This document shows, piece after piece, positions 1 through 6,033 of a stretch of DNA of 7,114 nucleotides (the stretch's first letter is position 1; each line of letters begins with the position of its first letter). The stretch is from an uncultured Eubacteriales bacterium. Lineage in GTDB: Bacteria > Bacillota_A > Clostridia > Peptostreptococcales > Anaerovoracaceae. The notes beneath the pieces were generated by a model. That model was not told the DNA's origin. It saw only the letters and a list, made by a program, of their open reading frames with translations, and made no database searches. The stretch lies in assembly GCA_902774195.1 (NCBI GenBank), contig CACYHM010000047.1:1-7114 (forward strand). The letters are read 5' to 3'. The translations under genes and the position numbers were made by a program.

Positions 1-1656
1 TTCACGGCGCCGTGCAGCACAAGCTGCCCGATAGAGCAGGACATCCCAGCATACCTCGACGCCATGAAGGAAGGCAGAGCAGAGGACGCTCTGAATATCA
101 TACTCGAAAAGAACGCGCTTCCGTTCACGACGGGAACGCTCTGCCCGCACACATGCGCGACCAAGTGCATGAGGAACCACTACGAATCGCCGCTTCGCAT
201 CCGCGAGGTCAAGCTGATGGCCGCCGAGGCCGCGTATGACAAAGTGCTTCCGACACTCAAAGGAGCAGCTGCGACGGGCAAGAAGGTGGCCGTTATCGGC
301 GGAGGCCCTGCCGGACTCGCGGCGGCTTCGTTCCTCAGCCGCGCCGGCGTCGACGTGACTGTATTCGAAAAGAACGGCAAGATGGGCGGCGTACCTCGCT
401 ATGTGATACCTGGATTCAGGATCGGCGATGACGCGATCGACAAGGATGTCGCACTCTGCTCGGCATACGGCGCTAAGATGGTGACAGGACGCGAGATAAA
501 GTCCGTTAAGGAACTCAAAGATGAGGGCTTCAGCGATATCATCATAGCCATAGGAGCATGGGCTCCGGGCCGTAAGGCTCTGAAGTACGGCGATGAGATC
601 GATGCTCTTGAATTCCTCGAAGCAGTAAAGGCTGCCCCGGGCTCGGTGGAACTCGGCACAGACGTAGTCGTGATCGGCGGCGGAAATACCGCGATGGATG
701 TCGCCAGAGCAGCAAAGAGACAGCCGGGAGTAAAGAATGTACGCCTGGTTTACAGAAGAGACAGAAGGAACATGCCGGCCGACGAAGAAGAACTGGTAAT
801 GGCTCTTGAAGACGGAGTCGAGTTCAAAGAGCTTCTGGCGCCGGAAGGCTGGGAAGGCGGCAGGCTCAAATGCGAGATCTGCAGTCTCGGCGACCCTGAT
901 GAGAGCGGAAGGCGCTCGCCTGTAGGCACAGGTGAATTCACTGAGGTGCCTGCGACTGCTGTCATCTGCGCTGTAGGCGAAACGGTATTTACAGATATCT
1001 ACGAAGGCGCGGGAGCCGAGCTCGACGCAAAGGGCCATCCTGTACTGGACGGAAATATGATGACGACGGTCAAAGGCCTGTATGCAGCAGGAGACTGCAG
1101 CAGAGGCCCTGCAACAGTCGTCAAGGCGATCGGACATGCTCAGATCATCGCTTCGGCCATCGCCGGAGTGAAGTTCGACAAATACGCGGAGCTCGGCGGA
1201 AAGCTCGACAAGGCTTCCGTGATGGAAAAGAAGGGCGTGCTCGCAGATCCTCTTGAAGGAAAGCCTGACCCTAGATGTCTCGGATGCCCGACCGTATGCG
1301 AATCATGCGTGCAGGTATGCCCGAACAGGGCCAACGTGGCGATCGATGTAAAGGGATTCGCAAAAGCGCAGATCCTCCACGTCGACGGCATGTGCAACGA
1401 GTGCGGCAACTGCGCGATCTTCTGCCCGTACAGCGGACGTCCGTACAAGGATAAATTCACTCTCTACTGGAGCGAAGAGGACTTCACGGACAGCGAGAAC
1501 AGCGGATTCCTGCCGCTCGGCGGAAGCAAGGTGCGCGTAAGGCTCTTCGGAAATGCTGCCGACTACGATATAGCCGATCCGAAGTGCAGCCTGCCTGAAG
1601 GAGCGCTCGCGTTCATCAAGACAGTAATGAATGAGTATTCATATCTGCTCGGATAA
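1..1656 (+). CDS. ygfK: Putative selenate reductase subunit YgfK, C-terminal half (5' end outside window)
   Basis: The frame is open from base 1, so the ATG at 64 is internal; 551 residues are visible, against about 1030 for E. coli YgfK. In fragment numbering, Cys5, Cys9, Cys48, Cys52 and Cys56 lie in a GltD-like N-terminal iron-sulfur region. VAVIGGGPAGLAA (96-108) is the FAD-binding Rossmann motif, VVVIGGGNTAMDVA (222-235) the NAD(P)H-binding motif, and GLYAAGDCSRG (359-369) the second FAD motif. The C-terminus has two cysteine-rich ferredoxin motifs: Cys426/429/433/436/440 and Cys465/468/471/475. This is the glutamate-synthase small-subunit fold extended as in YgfK. Known: the family sits beside selenium-dependent molybdenum hydroxylases; the name 'selenate reductase' is historical and its true substrate is unsettled. 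Inference: it is a cytoplasmic flavin/Fe-S electron-transfer protein linking NAD(P)H to the purine hydroxylase system. The gene ends 51 bases before the next one. A glutamate synthase subunit or other GltD-like oxidoreductase is less likely because of the C-terminal ferredoxin region and the neighbours. Confidence 0.9.
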   Translation, partial: FTAPCSTSCPIEQDIPAYLDAMKEGRAEDALNIILEKNALPFTTGTLCPHTCATKCMRNHYESPLRIREVKLMAAEAAYDKVLPTLKGAAATGKKVAVIGGGPAGLAAASFLSRAGVDVTVFEKNGKMGGVPRYVIPGFRIGDDAIDKDVALCSAYGAKMVTGREIKSVKELKDEGFSDIIIAIGAWAPGRKALKYGDEIDALEFLEAVKAAPGSVELGTDVVVIGGGNTAMDVARAAKRQPGVKNVRLVYRRDRRNMPADEEELVMALEDGVEFKELLAPEGWEGGRLKCEICSLGDPDESGRRSPVGTGEFTEVPATAVICAVGETVFTDIYEGAGAELDAKGHPVLDGNMMTTVKGLYAAGDCSRGPATVVKAIGHAQIIASAIAGVKFDKYAELGGKLDKASVMEKKGVLADPLEGKPDPRCLGCPTVCESCVQVCPNRANVAIDVKGFAKAQILHVDGMCNECGNCAIFCPYSGRPYKDKFTLYWSEEDFTDSENSGFLPLGGSKVRVRLFGNAADYDIADPKCSLPEGALAFIKTVMNEYSYLLG

Positions 1657-1693
1657 TATCCGGCTGTATGGATAATGACGGTCCGCCAGGGCC

Positions 1694-1700
1694 GGGAAAG
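1694..1700 (+). promoter_or_regulatory. Weak ribosome binding site deciding the yqeB start
   Basis: GGGAAAG ends 7 bases before the ATG at 1708. The alternative in-frame ATG at 1675 has no purine-rich Shine-Dalgarno sequence and would add 11 residues (MTVRQGRESRK) before the family's typical N-terminal beta strand. The 1708 start is therefore preferred. The 5-base segments CCGGC (1660-1664) and GCCGG (1691-1695) are complementary and could partly fold over this site, but the stem is short and the effect speculative. Confidence 0.5.
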
Positions 1701-1707
1701 TAGAAAA

Positions 1708-2499
1708 ATGCTTATAGTTATCAAAGGCGCCGGCGATCTTGCGAGCGGGATCGCGCTCAGGCTCCATCACTCGCGCTTCGATGTAGTGATGACGGATCTG
1801 CCGGTGCCTCTGGCGGTGCGCAGGACGGTCGCTTTTTCCGAAGCGGTCCGTCTTGGCAGCACGCAGGTAGAAGATGTAAGGGCAGAAAGAGCGGAGAACG
1901 AAGAAGAGGTCAGAGACTGCCTCAGAAGAGGAGTCATACCCGTCATGCCGGATCCTGAGGCGAAGATAATCGGGATCATGAAGCCCGAGGTCGTCGTGGA
2001 CGCGATACTCGCTAAGATCAACACCGGCACAGCTATCGATGACGCTCCGCTCGTGATAGGAGTAGGACCCGGTTTTGAGGCGGGCACGGATTGTGATGCC
2101 GTTGTCGAGACCAAGCGAGGACACACCCTCGGAAGGGTCATAAGAAAGGGTTCCGCTATAGCGAACACCGGAGTGCCGGGCAATATCGGCGGCCAGACGA
2201 TAAACCGCCTGATCAAAGCCCCTGCGGACGGCATATTCCATCCGGAGAAGAATATAGGCGATACCGTAAAGGAAGGTGACCGCGTCGGCAATGTCGACGG
2301 AGTTCCTGTGCTGGCAAAGACTGACGGTATGATCAGAGGTCTTCTTCAGGACGGGGTCTCGGTCACAAAGGGGCTCAAGTCAGGCGATGTCGACCCGAGA
2401 GGAGACATCATAGATTACATGAGCGTGTCCGACAAGGCTCTGTCAATAGGCGGAGGAGTGCTCGAAGCGGTAATGGGCTATGCCGGCGGCCGTCTTTAA
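1708..2499 (+). CDS. yqeB: Selenium-dependent molybdenum hydroxylase accessory protein, YqeB/EF2563 family
   Basis: The product has 263 residues from the chosen start, normal for the short (EF2563-like) members and about half of E. coli YqeB. The N-terminus MLIVIKGAGDLASG has a glycine-rich turn (residues 5-14) after a beta strand, suggesting a Rossmann-like nucleotide-binding region. A central segment, ETKRGHTLGRV, and the following NTGVPGNIGGQT are recognisable family signatures. The C-terminal third, starting near APADGIF and running through a second similar turn at AKTDGMIRG, resembles a biotinyl/lipoyl-like beta barrel; that reading is inference. Known: the family occurs in genomes that make the selenium-containing form of the molybdenum hydroxylase cofactor, and is thought to act in maturation rather than catalysis; its exact reaction is not established. 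Its position directly upstream of the polyferredoxin and hydroxylase genes fits a dedicated maturation role. No membrane segment or signal peptide is visible, so it is expected in the cytoplasm. The ATG at 1675 is the alternative start. Confidence 0.87.
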   Translation: MLIVIKGAGDLASGIALRLHHSRFDVVMTDLPVPLAVRRTVAFSEAVRLGSTQVEDVRAERAENEEEVRDCLRRGVIPVMPDPEAKIIGIMKPEVVVDAILAKINTGTAIDDAPLVIGVGPGFEAGTDCDAVVETKRGHTLGRVIRKGSAIANTGVPGNIGGQTINRLIKAPADGIFHPEKNIGDTVKEGDRVGNVDGVPVLAKTDGMIRGLLQDGVSVTKGLKSGDVDPRGDIIDYMSVSDKALSIGGGVLEAVMGYAGGRL

Positions 2500-2513
2500 C
2501 GAAGAAAGATAAA

Positions 2514-3059
2514 ATGGCGAAAAGGATAAAGAAAACAGCATATGTGCTATGCAGAGGGGGAAGTCCTCTGCTGGACGGTATAGACCGGGACGCGCTGCCG
2601 CGCGACTGCAGCGCCATACTCGGGCTGTATCCTGACGGGATAAGCAGCTGCAGATACGGTTGTCTCGGAGGAGGCTCCTGTGTCGCTGCCTGCCATCTTG
2701 CGGCTATAAAGATCACTGCGGACGGGAAACCTCCTGTGATCGATGTTGACAAGTGCGTGGGATGCGGACTCTGCAAGAGGGCCTGCCCTCAGGACATCAT
2801 CGATATACTGAACAGGGAATACATCATCCGCCCAAAGTGCAGCAACCGCGATCAGGGAAAGACCGCAAGAGAAGCCTGCGGTAATTCCTGCATATCCTGC
2901 GGAATATGCGAAAAGGTCTGCCCGGCGGGAGCGGTAACCATAGAAAGCGGAAGCCCGGTGATCGACCCGAAGACATGCCTCGGATGCGGCATGTGCGCGG
3001 TGAAGTGCCCGCGCGGCGTCATCAGGGATATACGCGGCATCATCACCGATGCGGAATAA
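2514..3059 (+). CDS. RnfB-like soluble polyferredoxin (multiple [4Fe-4S])
   Basis: The product has 181 residues and about 20 cysteines. After VLCRGG (Cys13) and Cys32 comes CRYGCLGGGSCVAAC (46-60), which closely follows the iron-sulfur region of RnfB. Three ferredoxin-type CxxCxxCxxxC(P) motifs follow: Cys81/84/87/91, Cys126/129/132/136 and Cys155/158/161/165. Between the first two lies CSNRDQGK (109-116) plus Cys122, also an RnfB hallmark. There is no N-terminal membrane helix, unlike true RnfB, and no other Rnf gene is nearby, so it is probably a soluble cytoplasmic relative. The start has only a weak GAAGAAAG ribosome site 14 bases after yqeB; the stop is 18 bases before the hydroxylase gene, in the same frame. 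Inference from position: it carries electrons between the FAD-less xanthine dehydrogenase and YgfK or another acceptor. It could instead serve in cofactor maturation. The family is certain; the partner is not. Confidence 0.88.
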   Translation: MAKRIKKTAYVLCRGGSPLLDGIDRDALPRDCSAILGLYPDGISSCRYGCLGGGSCVAACHLAAIKITADGKPPVIDVDKCVGCGLCKRACPQDIIDILNREYIIRPKCSNRDQGKTAREACGNSCISCGICEKVCPAGAVTIESGSPVIDPKTCLGCGMCAVKCPRGVIRDIRGIITDAE

Positions 3060-3063
3060 GGAC

Positions 3064-3069
3064 AGGAGG
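3064..3069 (+). promoter_or_regulatory. Perfect Shine-Dalgarno AGGAGG that fixes the xdh start at ATA 3078
   Basis: AGGAGG lies in the 18-base gap between the ferredoxin stop (TAA 3057-3059) and the xanthine dehydrogenase coding region. Eight bases separate it from the ATA at 3078, an ideal spacing. It is the best ribosome binding site seen ahead of any gene in the window. It points to initiation at 3078, not at the GTG at 3219, which has no comparable site suitably placed. Confidence 0.8.
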
Positions 3070-3077
3070 CCGGAGAG

Positions 3078-5942
3078 ATAGCATATACATTCACAGTAAA
3101 CGGAATAGAGAGAACGACCGAAGAGAACAAGCCTCTGCTGAGATATCTGAGGGACGATCTTAAGCTGTATTCGGTCAAGGACGGCTGCTCGGAGGGAGCC
3201 TGCGGCACCTGCACCATCGTGGTGGACGGCTATGCTGTAAGATCGTGCGTCCTTACGACAGAAAGAGCGGCCGGGAAAAACATAATCACGGTCGAAGGTC
3301 TTTCTCTGCGCGAGAAGGAGGCCTTCGTGTATGCTTTCGGAACGGCAGGATCCGTTCAGTGCGGCTTCTGCATACCCGGCATGGTCATGGCGGCAAAGGC
3401 TCTGATCGACAGAGACCCTGATCCGACGACTGAAGAGATAAAGAAGGCTATCAGGGGCAATGTGTGCCGCTGTACCGGCTACAAGAAGATAATCACAGGC
3501 ATAAAGAGAGCCGCTGCTATCCTCAGGGGCGAAGAGGAGGTTAGAGATGTGGTCCAGTTCACCGGCAGGATGCTGCCGGAGCAGAAGGAGTTCATCTCGG
3601 TCGTGGGCTCGAAATATGACCCTGAGCTGGCGTCCGGCATTGAGAATTACGAAAACAAGGGCAAGTCTTCCGAGTTCGGAGTGGGACAGAACGTGTTCCG
3701 CATCGATGTCAGAAAGAAAGTCCTGGGCTACGGGAAGTACCCGGATGACATAGGCCCTGAATATTTTGTGCCTGCAGACAGACCGGATCTCATGATGGAG
3801 CTTGCCGGCTGGACAAAAGAAGAATATGAAGAGGCCTCGGCAAAGGGGATGACAGGGATCGGAAAGACCGTCTCCAGAAAAGACGAGCCTCTGTGCAATA
3901 TATTTACCGTGGTGGATCCTGAGATGCCGCCTATGGCTTACTGCTCGGCCGTCAGGTCGCAGTACCCGCGGGCGGTGGTGAAAAAGATCATAAAGGACAA
4001 GGCGGAGTCGCTGCCGGGAGTACTGGGAGTACTGACAGCGGAGGATGTGCCGCACAACAAGGTCGGGCATATCCAGCAGGACTGGGATGTCATGATAGCC
4101 GAAGGGGATACCACGAGAATGGTGGGAGACGCGATCTGTCTGGTGGTCGCGGAGTCTCCGTACATACTCGAGCAGGCCAAGAAGGCTGTAAAAGTAGAAT
4201 ATGAACCCCTTGAGCCGGTAAGGAGCATCGCCGAGGCTAAGGCCGAGGGAGCTCCGAAGGTGCACTCTGCGGGAAACCTCTGCCAGCAGAGACATGTGGT
4301 AAGGGGCGATGCGGCAAAAGCGATGAAGGAAGCGGCATATACTGCGACGGGGACATTCAGGACGCCTTTCACAGAACATGCCTTCCTCGAACCTGAATGC
4401 GCGGTCTCGTTCCCGTATGGAGACGGAGTGAAGATACTCTCGACCGATCAGGGCGCCTACGATACGAGGCATGAGGTGAGCATAATGCTGGGGTGGGAGG
4501 ATACTCCTGAGCGCATCATCGTCGAGAACCAGCTCATAGGAGGAGGCTTCGGCGGCAAGGAAGACGTTACGACCCAGCACATATCGGCGCTTGCGGCACT
4601 TAAGTTCAAGAGACCTGTCAAGGCTAAGTTCAGCAGAAGCGAATCCCTTAGAGTGCACCCGAAGAGGCATGCCATGGAGGGGACCTTTACGATCGGATGC
4701 GATGAGAACGGCATACTGACAGCGCTTGACTGCGACATAGACTTCGATACCGGAGCTTATGCGAGCCTCTGCGGGCCTGTGCTCGAAAGAGCATGCACCC
4801 ACAGCGTGGGGCCTTATAACTACCACAACACGGATATACGGGGCCACGGATACTATACGAACAATCCTCCTGCGGGAGCGTTCAGAGGCTTCGGCGTCTG
4901 CCAGAGCCAGTTTGCGCTCGAATCACTTCTGAACGTTCTGGCCGAAAAGGCCGGGATCAGCCCGTGGGAGATAAGATACCGCAACGCTATCGAGCCGGGT
5001 CTCGAACTGCCGAACGGGCAGATAGCAGATGTATCGACTGCGCTGAAAGAGACCCTGGTCGCGGTCAAGCCGTATTTCGATGACGCGCCTCCTGACAGGG
5101 TAGGCATAGCCTGCGCGATGAAAAACGCCGGCGTGGGAGTTGGTCTGCCGGACAAGGGAAGAGCGGTTCTTGAGATAAAGGACGGGCTTGTCTGGATATA
5201 TACAGCGGCTTCGGACATAGGGCAGGGCTGCCAGACAGTGTTCGTACAGGATGTGGCCCAGGCTACAGGACTGCCGCTCACGAAGATATGGGTAGGCCCG
5301 AGCAATACCGGCAATGCGCCGGATTCAGGCACGACTTCCGGATCCAGGCAGACCCTTGTGACGGGCGAGGCCATAAAAGAAGCGGCAAAGCTTCTCAATG
5401 CCGCCATGGATGAAGAAGGCATCACGGAGGAGACTCTGGGAAGGATGAACGGCAGGAAGTTCGAGTACGAATACTTCGAGCCGACAGACAAGCTCGGTTC
5501 GGACAAGCCTCATCCGAAGAGCCACATAGCATACGGCTATGCCACGAACGTCGCCGTGCTCGATGCGGAAGGCAGAGTCACAGACATCTATGCGGCTTTC
5601 GATGCCGGAAAGGTAGTGAATCCTCTGTCGATGTCCGGCCAGATAGAAGGAGGCGTGCTGATGGGAATGGGCTACGCCCTGACAGAGCACTGGCCGCTTG
5701 AAGACTGCGTGCCGACGGCAAGATACGGGACTCTCGGACTCCTTCGCGCGACGGACATCCCTGACATACACGCGATACATGTAGAAAAGAATGAACTGCT
5801 TGATGCGGCATACGGTGCGAAGGGCATAGGAGAGATCACGACGATACCCGCCGCCCCTGCAGTCGCCGGAGCCTATTACGCAAGGGACGGAGTCCTCAGA
5901 ACTTCGCTTCCGCTGGAAGACACCTATTACAGTAAAAAATAG
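3078..5942 (+). CDS. xdh: Selenium-dependent xanthine dehydrogenase, fused [2Fe-2S] and molybdopterin domains, apparent ATA start
   Basis: The product has 954 residues when started at ATA 3078. The plant-type [2Fe-2S] domain has Cys37/42/45/57, and the second [2Fe-2S] domain Cys95/98/130/132. No FAD domain follows; a linker leads to the molybdopterin domains from KVLGYGKYPDDI (ends at 225). Active-site motifs match bovine xanthine dehydrogenase in order and spacing: Gln458 (bovine Q767), Glu495 in IGGGFGGKE (E802), Arg571 in LERA (R880), Arg603/Phe605 in FRGFG (R912/F914), GQG at 715-717, and the catalytic Glu919 in KGIGE (E1261). Both purine-binding residues, Glu495 and Arg571, are kept, favouring xanthine or a related purine over an aldehyde. 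The GGKE motif separates it from E. coli XdhD, which as I recall it has GGGFGSKQ there. Known: the selenium in this family is a labile cofactor ligand, not selenocysteine, and no in-frame TGA is present. Odd points are the ATA start and about 50 extra residues after DDI. Upstream frame-mates offer no ATG, GTG or TTG between the TAA at 3057 and the GTG at 3219. Confidence 0.9.
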   Translation: MAYTFTVNGIERTTEENKPLLRYLRDDLKLYSVKDGCSEGACGTCTIVVDGYAVRSCVLTTERAAGKNIITVEGLSLREKEAFVYAFGTAGSVQCGFCIPGMVMAAKALIDRDPDPTTEEIKKAIRGNVCRCTGYKKIITGIKRAAAILRGEEEVRDVVQFTGRMLPEQKEFISVVGSKYDPELASGIENYENKGKSSEFGVGQNVFRIDVRKKVLGYGKYPDDIGPEYFVPADRPDLMMELAGWTKEEYEEASAKGMTGIGKTVSRKDEPLCNIFTVVDPEMPPMAYCSAVRSQYPRAVVKKIIKDKAESLPGVLGVLTAEDVPHNKVGHIQQDWDVMIAEGDTTRMVGDAICLVVAESPYILEQAKKAVKVEYEPLEPVRSIAEAKAEGAPKVHSAGNLCQQRHVVRGDAAKAMKEAAYTATGTFRTPFTEHAFLEPECAVSFPYGDGVKILSTDQGAYDTRHEVSIMLGWEDTPERIIVENQLIGGGFGGKEDVTTQHISALAALKFKRPVKAKFSRSESLRVHPKRHAMEGTFTIGCDENGILTALDCDIDFDTGAYASLCGPVLERACTHSVGPYNYHNTDIRGHGYYTNNPPAGAFRGFGVCQSQFALESLLNVLAEKAGISPWEIRYRNAIEPGLELPNGQIADVSTALKETLVAVKPYFDDAPPDRVGIACAMKNAGVGVGLPDKGRAVLEIKDGLVWIYTAASDIGQGCQTVFVQDVAQATGLPLTKIWVGPSNTGNAPDSGTTSGSRQTLVTGEAIKEAAKLLNAAMDEEGITEETLGRMNGRKFEYEYFEPTDKLGSDKPHPKSHIAYGYATNVAVLDAEGRVTDIYAAFDAGKVVNPLSMSGQIEGGVLMGMGYALTEHWPLEDCVPTARYGTLGLLRATDIPDIHAIHVEKNELLDAAYGAKGIGEITTIPAAPAVAGAYYARDGVLRTSLPLEDTYYSKK

Positions 5943-5945
5943 ACT

Positions 5946-5982
5946 TGTGTATGAAACAGGTCAACTGAGATGATCATACACA
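5946..5982. repeat. Perfect 9-bp inverted repeat between xdh and hydA
   Basis: TGTGTATGA at 5946-5954 is the exact reverse complement of TCATACACA at 5974-5982, with 19 bases between. It starts 3 bases after the xdh stop codon, in the only gap in the window longer than about 50 bases. No T-run follows the right arm (the next bases are TATCGTTC), so it does not look like an intrinsic terminator. It could be a regulator's operator or an mRNA stem-loop that separates or protects the two messages. Function is inference. Confidence 0.5.
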
Positions 5983-5991
5983 TATCGTTCT

Positions 5992-6032
5992 GCAGAGACA
6001 GCAGACAGAAAGGAAGAGAGACAGAGAGCCAG
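5992..6032 (+). other. T-free, purine-rich leader before hydA
   Basis: These 41 bases contain no T and are made mostly of A and G, with recurring CAGA and GAGA units. They include AGGAAGAGAG, the likely ribosome loading region, though it sits further from the ATG at 6034 than usual; a nearer GAGAG is a weak alternative. A uracil-free leader would be poorly structured and may help ribosome entry. No promoter hexamers could be assigned with confidence in the 91-base gap. Confidence 0.35.
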
Positions 6033-6033
6033 T

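Noticed and set aside
64..66. ATG at 64 as the start of the YgfK gene
   Set aside because: The frame is open back to base 1 and encodes APCSTSCPIEQDIPAYLDA, a typical iron-sulfur region of GltD-like proteins, so the gene begins before the window.
1651..1674. GGATA/TATCC palindromes around the YgfK stop codon as a terminator
   Set aside because: The stems are only 5 bp with no T-run, and the next gene follows within 51 bases in the same direction.
1639..2291. Minus-strand open frames of 174 and 200 codons opposite yqeB
   Set aside because: They overlap a family-recognisable plus-strand gene, encode no recognisable motif and have no ribosome binding site that stands out.
3057..3059. Readthrough of the TAA as the main route to xanthine dehydrogenase translation
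   Set aside because: A perfect AGGAGG at ideal spacing from the ATA at the family's normal N-terminus makes independent initiation the simpler explanation. No recoding signal was seen.
4016..4034. Tandem GGGAGTACT duplication
   Set aside because: It encodes GVLGVL in the ordinary PGV-L-VLTAEDVP segment of the enzyme, so it looks like chance codon repetition.
2547..4847. Very long minus-strand open frame (766 codons) opposite the ferredoxin and xanthine dehydrogenase genes
   Set aside because: It is antisense to two well-supported genes across their junction. Its translation is rich in Arg, His, Ser and Tyr with no recognisable domain, as expected for the shadow of codon-biased coding DNA.
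3078..5942. Selenocysteine in the selenium-dependent hydroxylase
   Set aside because: No in-frame TGA is present. In this family selenium is a labile cofactor ligand, not a coded residue.
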